A DNA stretch of 64,000 nucleotides from Desulfuromonadales bacterium (GTDB lineage: Bacteria; Desulfobacterota; Desulfuromonadia; Geobacterales; Pseudopelobacteraceae): assembly GCA_013349325.1 (NCBI GenBank), contig DUZX01000008.1, positions 49,774 through 113,773 of the forward strand, written 5' to 3'. Of this stretch, positions 39,801 through 47,074 are shown one piece after another (the stretch's first letter is position 1; each line of letters starts with the position of its first letter). Position numbers and translations under genes: made by a program. The notes beneath the pieces were generated by a model. The model searched no databases and was not told the DNA's origin. It saw only the letters and a program-made list of their open reading frames with translations.

Positions 39801-40098
39801 TGATCGACCAGGCCTGCTCCCCGCTCTGAAGATCCCAGGCGATCAGCGACTTGTCGTCACCGCCACTGATCAGACGTTTACCGTCCGGTGAATAGGCCAG
39901 CGCCAGAATTTTTGAAGTGTGACCGCTTAAGGTTTTGTTCTCCGTGATCAATTGTTCGTAGGCAAGCGGAATCAGCAGTGCTGCGGAGGAAGCGGGGGAA
40001 TTGGTCAATTTCTTTTTACCCGGCCTCTCTGCGGATACTCCCGAGTTTGGCAGAAATGAGATCAGCAGTACAGCCAGCAGTATCTGTTTCAGTATCAT
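36838..40098 (-). CDS. Exported WD40-CARDB-caspase (C14-like) protein
   Basis: 1086 residues. In order: signal peptide (1-23), about seven WD40 repeats (55-380), a charged helical/coiled-coil segment (385-470), an SH3-like stretch, two CARDB/Ig-like domains (about 575-820), and a C-terminal caspase-fold peptidase (850-1080). The catalytic dyad is intact: His925 in YSGHG and Cys976 in MDSCFSG. WD40-caspase fusions are known in bacteria but are often cytoplasmic; this one has a signal peptide, so it should work in the periplasm. Substrate unknown. Confidence 0.9.
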   Translation of the reverse strand: MILKQILLAVLLISFLPNSGVSAERPGKKKLTNSPASSAALLIPLAYEQLITENKTLSGHTSKILALAYSPDGKRLISGGDDKSLIAWDLQSGEQAWSIKNLPDRVTNLSFCGSGDVLALTTKGENIHLVNAATGSYITGFRAKKDVQSLACSRRGHVLAAAVDKGVVVWNLDSLNVSTTATSEKPGDSSGYFSWLKRKDDSKKNEDQTRADRAVIKTLSGGDHDVLSIAFSVNGDQLALAGKDRQVAIWDVRQWIRTKSLEGFQKEIRMLAFSPDGSRLAAVEDKQTILIWDLFGKSQLRQLPREQDDIVGLAFSADGALLVSAGKKRTAFWSSRSNRELYAISDEKNEPLAVQCSPDNTGLAIAGEDKQVHLWNLPGIISLAASGGAHGDALKTVDQERDERIKALYPQKSEFENSREYAERLRLAKSEAQALRREYAVRRSALATELEQQEEKMKRQYYPFRATGDLGRYDADRHVFHATLGGVPISIPVPQRMAQELAARRESLQFNGLLRYHDPQRGELVNGTLVDRVSGGRFPFGRQVAGVALQTESPLLQPALPVVASKRTAAPNLEIVSVTLVEPSGNNALDAGEQGSIRAVVRNSGSGSAEGVALALRAEGTTALSTTLSFVERMPVGDIGPNQSRSVDVPISAAEGVPGREIRLQIAALEAGGFDAQPVLMDFSLKALIPPDLQVARIEISDAEGKRVVAKGKESNVTLTVQNIGKGFARGVVVRLDSSDPQVKLFGESEIALGLLKPGESKRASFTMAVTQRYKGPKILPVAFQITEERSQFNIKPQLQLVLNKEAPEVRLVTVKERETAPVAAAQDDIGMVPLLAVTRRAFNDRDLALVIGIERYQNVPKSDFAYNDARSIKAYLLSLGFAERNIEFLADERATLSAIRKSVESWLPNRVKSGSRIFFYYSGHGAPDPATGEASIVPYDGDPSYLNDTGYPIKRLYEKLGAAKAAEVIVVMDSCFSGSGGRSVLAKGARPLVLMADTLVVPPGMAILASTQGSQISTSFEEKEHGVFTYYFLKAIKEGKGDIDAVYRYLKPLVEDTAKGQNVSQSPVLSTDKLEAKGRFKLLRD

Positions 40099-40136
40099 CG
40101 CAATCTCCCACGTACAACAATGTTTCTGTAAACCTC

Positions 40137-41006
40137 TTACTTCACCTTCTGGAGCTTCGGCTCGATACTATAAACCGCCACCGCCTCGCCCCAGTCAACC
40201 GGATCGAGCTGATTGAGTTTACGCGCCAGATCACCTACCAATCCAGTGGAACGGGCATCAAAAACCTTGAACATCCCTTCCGAAAAGCCCCGTTCCAGCA
40301 AGATCTCCTTATGCCGGGTGGCGATGATTTTAATTTTTTCACTGGAACGGGTTTCCGTCATGCCGGGTAATGCCTGCGCTCGCAGTTTTACCGGAAAAGT
40401 ATCCGGCGGGAACACTCGGCCTACATCACCTTTAACAAAGTTATTCTGCTCAAGCGAGTTGGGGAAGAGCAGTGTGACCGAATTATCGGCGCCGATCGAA
40501 AAAATGTGCACATAGCAATCTACATTCGTCTGATACAGGATCCTGACTTCGTCACCATCCTGCAGAATTGGTTTGGAGATATCCAGCTTGATGTTGATCC
40601 CCTCCCCTTCCTGCGGGTAGACCGGTTGCACGAGGGCCTTCAGTTTGACCCGATAGAGATTGGGGTCATTCCTGTCGCGCTCCTCCTGTAGAATCTGTAC
40701 TTTGTCAATCCAACCCCGCACGCGGGCGTAGGTAAATTCTTCGGCCAGTTCATTGTTGATCACCAGAGAGCTGGATCGGACAAAAGTGCCGACCGCCTCT
40801 TCGACCGCCTTGCGTTTGGCCTCGTTGCGGGCCCGCTCCATGACCTCTTTGGGAGGATCATACTCACTACCAGCCGCCTCGCCAATGGCTTCGACCCAGA
40901 CCGGAGCGTTGGTTACGGGAACATCCAAAGCTTTGGCAACAGTTGGCACTGTTGCCATGAGTACGAACGAGACATAGATGACACTATTTTTCAGAAAGCC
41001 AGACAT
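40137..41006 (-). CDS. Exported DUF4384 protein
   Basis: 289 residues with a signal peptide (cleavage near AKALD). The N-terminal half (AREAKRKAVEEAVGTFVRSSSLV-like, then YRVKLKALVQP) resembles the LPP20/FlgT-type fold. The C-terminal half has the DUF4384 core (GDEVRILYQTNVDCYVHIFSIGADNSVTLLFPN). DUF4384 often accompanies secreted caspase-like proteins in proteobacteria. It is 38 bases upstream of the WD40-caspase gene. Confidence 0.8.
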   Translation of the reverse strand: MSGFLKNSVIYVSFVLMATVPTVAKALDVPVTNAPVWVEAIGEAAGSEYDPPKEVMERARNEAKRKAVEEAVGTFVRSSSLVINNELAEEFTYARVRGWIDKVQILQEERDRNDPNLYRVKLKALVQPVYPQEGEGINIKLDISKPILQDGDEVRILYQTNVDCYVHIFSIGADNSVTLLFPNSLEQNNFVKGDVGRVFPPDTFPVKLRAQALPGMTETRSSEKIKIIATRHKEILLERGFSEGMFKVFDARSTGLVGDLARKLNQLDPVDWGEAVAVYSIEPKLQKVK

Positions 41007-41065
41007 ACTTTGCTCCCATCAATCGGCAGGTATTTATACCATCGGAACAACGCAGAGATAATAAG

Positions 41066-41968
41066 CTACCGCACAATCACTACCCGCCCTTTTTCCAGAT
41101 AATTATTGCCGTAACGGAGGGTTTCCTCAAGCGTGGCCGCATCCTGGGGAGCGATCATAATCCGGTTGTCTGCGGTAACCGCCTCGGCTGAAATTATGAC
41201 CGGATTTGCCCCAGCAGTTTCCGTAATTCTGGCCTGCTCCAGAGAATCGGCATAGCGCACGATGCCGTAGGTCCTTACTATTTCCGGTGCAACCCGTCTG
41301 ACACCGTACACCAGAACGCTTTCCCCTTTTTGAACAGAGACGACCACCGGCAATAGCACCCGTTCAAAGCGCTGACCGCTCAGCAGCAGAATAGTAGCGG
41401 TCGCCGGACGAGCTCTGTCGAAGAACGCCTGTTCCCGTGGCGACGAAAATGTTGGCATGGAGCCTGTGGAACGGCCATCATTCTGGCTCGCGAAGCGATC
41501 AAGACCGAAGGCTGAAACCAGCGCCCCCTTGCCGCTGCACTCTGCCGAACGTCCATCAAGACAGAGCCGCATAACCACCGTCGCTACGGGAGAGCCATCG
41601 ACCATATTTACATCCTGTTTTACAATCAAAGCGCCCCTGACAACCCCCTCAATCCGTGTTCTGCTGGCAACATCCCGTTGCAGCGAACCGTCAATGGTCG
41701 TCTGCGTGTCAATATGAATCCCTTTAATGGTTTCCAAAAGAGCGCGCTGGGCATCAATTTCGGCGGCACGTCTGGCATTCAGCAGTGCCTTATTTGGCGC
41801 CATTCCCCGGGGAGCCGTACCATAACCGGTTGAGGTGATAAAACCACTACTCCAGTCTACACTTCCCTGACCGGCTAAGACCGACGACGGTGCAGCACAG
41901 CAGACCAGCATCAGAACAATAAATAGCATTTTGAGCATCCGGATCAGTTTCACAAAGATTCCTTTCAC
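41066..41968 (-). CDS. LPP20-family exported protein
   Basis: 300 residues. A signal peptide (up to about residue 32, SSVLAGQG) precedes an LPP20-like domain (GYGTAPRGMAPNKALLNARRAAEIDAQRALLETIKGIHID..., RIEGVVRGALIV). The second half is an alpha/beta region with RPATATILLLSGQRF. The family folds like outer-membrane-associated periplasmic adaptors; function undetermined. Its start overlaps the preceding gene's stop by 4 bases. Confidence 0.75.
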   Translation of the reverse strand: MKGIFVKLIRMLKMLFIVLMLVCCAAPSSVLAGQGSVDWSSGFITSTGYGTAPRGMAPNKALLNARRAAEIDAQRALLETIKGIHIDTQTTIDGSLQRDVASRTRIEGVVRGALIVKQDVNMVDGSPVATVVMRLCLDGRSAECSGKGALVSAFGLDRFASQNDGRSTGSMPTFSSPREQAFFDRARPATATILLLSGQRFERVLLPVVVSVQKGESVLVYGVRRVAPEIVRTYGIVRYADSLEQARITETAGANPVIISAEAVTADNRIMIAPQDAATLEETLRYGNNYLEKGRVVIVR

Positions 41969-43056
41969 AGATCACCAGATGTTACATTTGTCACACCGAA
42001 CGATTCGTCAATCAAGGTTACACGGGCATCAAAAACCTTGGGCTGCAGGAAATCGGTAACATCGGCATCAACAAGAGTCATGTTCACCTTCTGGCGGATA
42101 ACCCTGTCTGTACGGGCATCTATGCGTGAGTAGATCACCCTGCTGAAACCCTGGCAATCATCAATCCGAGGCAGAGCCGGAAATCCGATAGTCAGCGACT
42201 TCCGTTTCGGATCGGTCGACTTTATATCAACAATCCAGGCTGCCACCATGTTGCGGCTCTGGGCATCAGCTTTTTGACAAGCCCAGAGGATACTGCGCGG
42301 CAGTGATTTTCCTGAGCCGGGCTCAATCGTGAGTAACCGTGCCTTGATCAACAGACCGTCCGATGGCACTTCAAGGAGTTTTTCCAGGCCGAACGGCAGA
42401 GCGCCTGAGTCCTTACGCTCATAGGTACTGCGATTGATCTTTTGAAGTTTATAGGCAACAACCAAGCCGTCCCCCTCCGTTCCACGACGGGCCTGAGAGC
42501 CGGCTTCCGCTACTGAAGTTGCCGTACCAACCGCATGGCTGGCTCCCACATTAATACTGGCTTTATTGTTTTTTTCATCACTGATTTTGAAGTTCGCCAG
42601 CCGTAAGGCCTCTGTGACATAGGGGACATCCAGCTCGAATGGAATATCGGCAAATGTTACCGGTGAAATAATTTCAAGACCGGCCAGCTTTGCTTTTTCA
42701 ATACTGCCCCCCTGAATACCGAATTCACCCTTTAAAGGCAGGGCGGTCGGCGTTGCTCCCAGCGCCAGGCCAAGGTTATAGGCGTAATCCTGTTGTACGT
42801 TACTGAAAGAGCGGTCTTTTTTAACCCTGATTTCATCGGCCCCTGCCTCTTCAACCGGTCCGAATTGCTTTGACCAGGCAGCGCCAATAAAATGCCGGTC
42901 AATCGGCTTTTTTGCAGGTACATAATCGTTTTCCGTAAGCCCGGAAAGTCCCTTGTTGTGCGTTTCAATGGCACTACCGCCGGTGCTGACACAACCGCTA
43001 ATACTCATTATGAGCACCGCAGCAAGCGCTGTTTTTTGCAACATTATGATTTTCAT
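41965..43056 (-). CDS. Lipoprotein of unknown function
   Basis: 363 residues. A signal peptide ends in a lipobox-like ISGC (Cys near residue 22), so it is probably lipid-anchored. The mature part is about 340 residues with no motif I recognise. ATG 43056 has GGAG 8 bases upstream, unlike 43068. It is coupled (4-base overlap) to the LPP20 gene and separated by 47 bases from the Pro/Gln-repeat gene. Confidence 0.75.
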   Translation of the reverse strand: MKIIMLQKTALAAVLIMSISGCVSTGGSAIETHNKGLSGLTENDYVPAKKPIDRHFIGAAWSKQFGPVEEAGADEIRVKKDRSFSNVQQDYAYNLGLALGATPTALPLKGEFGIQGGSIEKAKLAGLEIISPVTFADIPFELDVPYVTEALRLANFKISDEKNNKASINVGASHAVGTATSVAEAGSQARRGTEGDGLVVAYKLQKINRSTYERKDSGALPFGLEKLLEVPSDGLLIKARLLTIEPGSGKSLPRSILWACQKADAQSRNMVAAWIVDIKSTDPKRKSLTIGFPALPRIDDCQGFSRVIYSRIDARTDRVIRQKVNMTLVDADVTDFLQPKVFDARVTLIDESFGVTNVTSGDL

Positions 43057-43103
43057 CAGGAACTCCATCCATTTCCGTTTATTGATTCAGCGTGAATTAG
43101 TAG

Positions 43104-44396
43104 CTACTGGACCGGCTGTTGATACTGTTGCGTTGGCACCTGATACTGCGACGGTTGCGATGGATCCGGTGGAACCGACTGCTGATACGGTGACGATTGT
43201 GTCGGATATGTCACCGGTGGCGGCTGTTGATACTGTTGAGGCGGCACATGATACTGTGACGGCTGCGATGGATCCGGGGGAATCGACTGCTGATACGGCG
43301 ACGATTGTGTCGGATACGTTACCGGTGGCGGCTGCTGATACTGCTGAGGCGGCACCTGATACTGTGACGGCTGCGATGGATCCAGGGGAACCGACTGCTG
43401 ATACGGCGACGACTGATCCGAAGGAGGGGGCGATTCCTGCAGCATCAGCGGCTGATCAAAAACAGAGGGATCTTCCTGTGGCGGAAGAGCAGCCGATGGC
43501 TGTTGATCCGTTGCTGCTGGCATGCTGTTCTGCAGTTCCTGAATTTGAGCGAGTTCTCTCGGTGCACCCTTGAGAACACAGGAAGCACTCTGCTCTTTCG
43601 AGGTATTGCCGGCAGAATCAACCGCTTGGGCAATCACCCGAAAGGTGCCGCCACCGAGATCAAATGACTGGCTGGTCCCCTCCCACACCTTACCGAGACC
43701 ATTCAGTGACTGCAAACCGACCAGCATTCCCCGGCTGTCAAAAACCCTGAATTTCACCTCACGCAGCCCTTTGTCATCAGTTGCTTTGGTCGAGAATGTG
43801 ACACTTTCGGGCCCCATCACATTCACCTTTAGTGCGCCGATACTCGGTGCAATATCGATCCGATCCATGACCACCAGCAGTTTGTCGATCATGTCTCCTG
43901 CCCGGGCAACACCTGACGGCTGCGGCCCTAACGCCATACCGGTCTTGAGATTTTCCCGACCCCAGTTGTCGTCACTTCGTACCGGCTGGCTACCTGCAAA
44001 CGCCGAACCGGCTGCCGGCGTAACAGAAACCTTGCCACTGAAAGCTGCACTTTTCTGCCTGAGCTCATCTTCCAGCTGAACAACATAGGGGATACCGTTC
44101 TGGGAATAATGCTGTTCAGCCTGCAGCTGAACCGTGACGGCACCCTGATAACCTCCGGGATTCCGATGGTTGTCAAATTCATCGACCGCCACCTCTTTTG
44201 TTTCACGTCCGGCAGATATCACAACTTTCAGCACCGGGTTAAGTGACTGCCACTCCACCGTAAAGTTTATGAAACGATCGAGGTACAGGGCGTCCAGTCT
44301 GGTTACATCCATCTGGCCGGCCGCAAGCGCACAGCCTGATGTTGCAAACAAAAAACAGACCGTAAAAATACAGTATTTTAGTGTATAAAGTGACAT
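43104..44396 (-). CDS. Exported Ig-like protein with Pro/Gln repeat tail
   Basis: 430 residues. A signal peptide (cleavage near CALAAGQ) is followed by beta-rich domains including an Ig-like one (VRAAGSVTFSTKATDDKGLREVKFRVFD-type pattern) over about 30-280. A disordered Gln/Pro segment then leads to three copies of a 36-residue repeat (SSPYQQSVPLDPSQPSQYQV plus 16 more), the last shortened to 30. It is the first gene of the six-gene operon. ATG 44396 is set by the signal peptide; no good Shine-Dalgarno sequence is visible. The Thr in the lipobox-like TSGC makes lipidation doubtful. Confidence 0.75.
   Translation of the reverse strand: MSLYTLKYCIFTVCFLFATSGCALAAGQMDVTRLDALYLDRFINFTVEWQSLNPVLKVVISAGRETKEVAVDEFDNHRNPGGYQGAVTVQLQAEQHYSQNGIPYVVQLEDELRQKSAAFSGKVSVTPAAGSAFAGSQPVRSDDNWGRENLKTGMALGPQPSGVARAGDMIDKLLVVMDRIDIAPSIGALKVNVMGPESVTFSTKATDDKGLREVKFRVFDSRGMLVGLQSLNGLGKVWEGTSQSFDLGGGTFRVIAQAVDSAGNTSKEQSASCVLKGAPRELAQIQELQNSMPAATDQQPSAALPPQEDPSVFDQPLMLQESPPPSDQSSPYQQSVPLDPSQPSQYQVPPQQYQQPPPVTYPTQSSPYQQSIPPDPSQPSQYHVPPQQYQQPPPVTYPTQSSPYQQSVPPDPSQPSQYQVPTQQYQQPVQ
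43107..43412 (-). repeat. 108-bp tandem repeat, 2.8 copies
   Basis: The end of the Pro/Gln-tail gene consists of three tandem copies of a 108-base unit (36 codons), the last lacking 6 codons. Copies differ by only a few amino acids (VPL/IPP/VPP, YQV/YHV). The period is a multiple of 3, so copy-number change would keep the frame. Confidence 0.9.
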
Positions 44397-44579
44397 TTTT
44401 CGCACGACACGAGAGGAGAAAGTCGTGACACCATGACGTATTCCAACCATATCAACGTTATCAAAGCTAATAAAATAAAACATTTATGTCTCCATAAAAT
44501 AAAATTCCTATTTGCTACCATTTTTATAAATTACTGATAGCATAAAATTAATAAAAAAGGTATATACATTTGGAATGGC

Positions 44580-44596
44580 ACACAATTGAATTGTGT
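44580..44596. promoter_or_regulatory. Perfect 8-bp dyad upstream of the caspase-like gene
   Basis: ACACAATT-G-AATTGTGT, a perfect palindrome with a one-base centre, lies 46 bases before ATG 44642 in the AT-rich divergent region (44397-44641). It is a plausible operator for a dimeric regulator. An AT-rich tract with TATATACAT just upstream could contain the -10 region, but no convincing -35/-10 pair was found. Confidence 0.45.
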
Positions 44597-44641
44597 ACAG
44601 CTGTTCTACTAAATTTGCAGCACACTAAAGGAGAGAATATC

Positions 44642-46006
44642 ATGAGAAAAAGTACGGCCCTGATTCTGGCACTTTCCGTCTTTATTGCAGCAAGCTGCGT
44701 AAATGAATCATATGCATGGAAACCTTCACCACCGCCACCACCGCCTATTACTATTCCGACACCTCCGCCCCCACCGCCACCGCCCGTTATTCCACTGCCG
44801 CCATTCCAGATAAACAATGCATCGTTCCTCAAACATCCGGGCACATCAATTGAGTCTGCTCGCAGTACCGGCTGTATCTCAAACAGCGATGTTTTACAAA
44901 TTCGCGGTACAAACGTTAACCTTGCAAAAAGCTTTAACGTTGACGGTGGTCAGGTAACTGCTGCGCGTTTACCCGGTACAAGCGATTGCAACCTGAACAA
45001 TTGTTTTGCTCTCAGCGTCACAACCGTACCCGGGACATCTCCCGGTCAGCGCACGGTTGCACTCACCGCTATAGATGGTCGTGTAATCCGGACAAATTTT
45101 CAGGTCACTCCGGCCGGTAACCGCTGTGACGTACCTGCGCCAAATGTTCCCGGAGTACCGGTGACACAACAAATCCCGCCGCCTCCAATGCAATTACCGC
45201 CGATTAAGACACCGCCTCCGATACAATTACCGCCGATCAAGACTCCGCCTCCGATAGTACTCCCACTGCCGCCGCCCGCACCGCGCAAGTGCACAACAGG
45301 GTGCGACGTGAACAGAAATGACCGGGCTCTGATCTTCCTGAACAATACTGCAGCAGCCGGTGACAGGAACTACCAGCTTTTGTATCAGTTTCTGGAACGG
45401 AGCGGCAAAGCGGTTGTATCTGCAGAGCTAGGCCCCATGTATAAGAACATCATCGCACTTGAAGGTGCCAATGCAACATCCGGCAACTTCAAACAGAGAC
45501 TGGCAGAACTTGAGAATGATCCCAAAGTCAAGGCAATTGACCTTGTTATCTCTTTGCATGGTAATCCCAATAACATTTTGTTCCAGGACACAGAGATGCC
45601 AGTGAGTAATCTCGCTGCAGACATAACTAATGAGCGGGTGCGGACCTGCCGTGGCGACCAGGCATGCATCAATCAGAAGAAGCAGAAGTTGAGGGTTGTC
45701 TACTCAGCAGCCTGCTTCGGCGAATCGCATTTGGATGGATGGCTGGCGGCAGGATTTGATGCTGCTGCTGGTTCTCATGACGTCCATACTGACAGTGCTG
45801 CAAGTTTTCCGACCTTTATGAATACCTGGAGGAGCGGCTATTCGTTCGCAGAATCGGTCAACAGAGCTAACAGCGCCGACAGACAGCGAAAGTACGATGC
45901 CTGGGCACGGTCGATAAACCGGGACTGGTCAAGCGCAAACAGCCAGAAAAGCGTCAAGGGCAACTCCAATGTTGACCCCGGTCGCTTGATGATCTGGACA
46001 AAATAA
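44642..46006 (+). CDS. Secreted proline-rich protein with putative caspase-fold peptidase
   Basis: 454 residues. Signal peptide (cleavage near SYA-WKP), a poly-proline segment (about 28-48), a conserved beta domain shared with the next gene (about 50-165), a second Pro-rich linker with two repeats of IQLPPIKTPPP type (about 170-215), then an alpha/beta domain (230-454). The last has a His/Cys pair, His306 in LVISLHGNP and Cys358 in VYSAACFGES, spaced 52 apart as in the WD40-caspase (51). The caspase-fold assignment is inference from this pattern. AAAGGAG precedes the ATG. Confidence 0.65.
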   Translation: MRKSTALILALSVFIAASCVNESYAWKPSPPPPPPITIPTPPPPPPPPVIPLPPFQINNASFLKHPGTSIESARSTGCISNSDVLQIRGTNVNLAKSFNVDGGQVTAARLPGTSDCNLNNCFALSVTTVPGTSPGQRTVALTAIDGRVIRTNFQVTPAGNRCDVPAPNVPGVPVTQQIPPPPMQLPPIKTPPPIQLPPIKTPPPIVLPLPPPAPRKCTTGCDVNRNDRALIFLNNTAAAGDRNYQLLYQFLERSGKAVVSAELGPMYKNIIALEGANATSGNFKQRLAELENDPKVKAIDLVISLHGNPNNILFQDTEMPVSNLAADITNERVRTCRGDQACINQKKQKLRVVYSAACFGESHLDGWLAAGFDAAAGSHDVHTDSAASFPTFMNTWRSGYSFAESVNRANSADRQRKYDAWARSINRDWSSANSQKSVKGNSNVDPGRLMIWTK

Positions 46007-46026
46007 CGCCGGAAAAGGAATGCTAA

Positions 46027-46950
46027 ATGAATAAAGCAACTATACTCTTTTATACACTTATGGCCGGTGTGCTCGTGACCGGTGTCTGCGAATCACACGC
46101 ATGGAGACCGCCCTCACCGCCGCCGCCTCCACCAATTAACATTCCGGCACCTCCGCCGCTGCCGCCACCGCCTGTTATTCCACTGCCGCCATTTAGAATT
46201 GACAGCACCTCGTTCCTCAGACACCCCGGCGCCTCGATCGAGTCTGCACCAAACGGGTCACAATGCTATGCCAACATTGACTGGCTCAGGATCCGCGGAA
46301 CGAATGTGAATCTCGCAACTGACGTCAGAATCGAAGGTGGTCCTGCTCAGTTTGAGCGCCAGATGACGTCAGGTGATTGCAGCCTGAACAACTGCCTCGG
46401 ACTGTATGTAACCATTTATCCGGGAACACCTCCCGGTCAGCGTACCGTATCACTCAAAGCACTAGACGGCCGCGTGATCCGGACGACGTTTCAGATCACC
46501 CCGCCAACCGGTCGTTGCGACGTGCCTGATACGCGTCAGGGTGGCGGTAACTATCAGCAACGTTCCGTAGGAGCACCAACGCCGACACCAGTGCCAATAG
46601 CACCCCCGCCAGTAACCCAAACGGTAACAACGGCATACAAAGGGTGTCAATACGGCCAGACGACACTGACAGGTCAACCAAATTTTACCATCAGCAGCAC
46701 TCAGAGCCTCAAGGTGTCAGTTTCTTTTAACTCAAACTCATCACCCTGCTATTGCCCGAGCGGAATGTGTACACCACCGGCATCCGGTAGTCGCACATGG
46801 ACCTTACGCAACAGAAATGGATCGGCAATTTCAGTCCCCTGGAAGATCGGCGACACAACTGTTCCCAACGTCCCGCCGGGATCGTGGAAGATCGAACTGA
46901 ACGAAGGCGCCACCCCGCCGGGCAGTTATTCGGTTTTCTATACACCCTGA
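46027..46950 (+). CDS. Secreted proline-rich paralogue of the upstream gene
   Basis: 307 residues. Signal peptide (cleavage near SHA-WRP), proline tract, and the same beta domain as its neighbour (LRIRGTNVNLATDVRI..., GQRTVSLKALDGRVIRTTFQITP). The C-terminal part is different: a Cys-containing beta domain (YKGCQYGQ, SPCYCPSGMC) instead of the peptidase. It begins 20 bases after the upstream stop (GGAAAAGGA in between), so it is co-transcribed. Function unknown. Confidence 0.75.
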   Translation: MNKATILFYTLMAGVLVTGVCESHAWRPPSPPPPPPINIPAPPPLPPPPVIPLPPFRIDSTSFLRHPGASIESAPNGSQCYANIDWLRIRGTNVNLATDVRIEGGPAQFERQMTSGDCSLNNCLGLYVTIYPGTPPGQRTVSLKALDGRVIRTTFQITPPTGRCDVPDTRQGGGNYQQRSVGAPTPTPVPIAPPPVTQTVTTAYKGCQYGQTTLTGQPNFTISSTQSLKVSVSFNSNSSPCYCPSGMCTPPASGSRTWTLRNRNGSAISVPWKIGDTTVPNVPPGSWKIELNEGATPPGSYSVFYTP

Positions 46951-46978
46951 CATACTGATGAATGCAGGCTACATGCAC

Positions 46979-47012
46979 ATGGGGGCGGGACGTAAAATCC
47001 CACCCCCATTTA
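46979..47012. terminator. Terminator after the proline-rich pair
   Basis: ATGGGGGCGGGA (46979-46990) pairs with TCCCACCCCCAT (46998-47009), 11 of 12 positions, around CGTAAAA, then a T/A-rich stretch. It lies between the plus-strand pair and the converging minus-strand gene. Confidence 0.75.
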
Positions 47013-47074
47013 TATGTTTGTATGTAAGCTGAATATCCGCCTTCAATCAACTCGCCTTCACGTCCTCACATATC

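Noticed and set aside
42953-43573. 206-residue plus-strand open frame over the tandem repeat
   Set aside because: Mirror of the Pro/Gln-repeat gene on the other strand; composition (Ala/Thr/Asp) comes from the repeat, no ribosome site.
44575-44592. Sigma54 promoter (TGGCAC...)
   Set aside because: TGGCAC is present but the required TTGC element at +11 spacing is missing.
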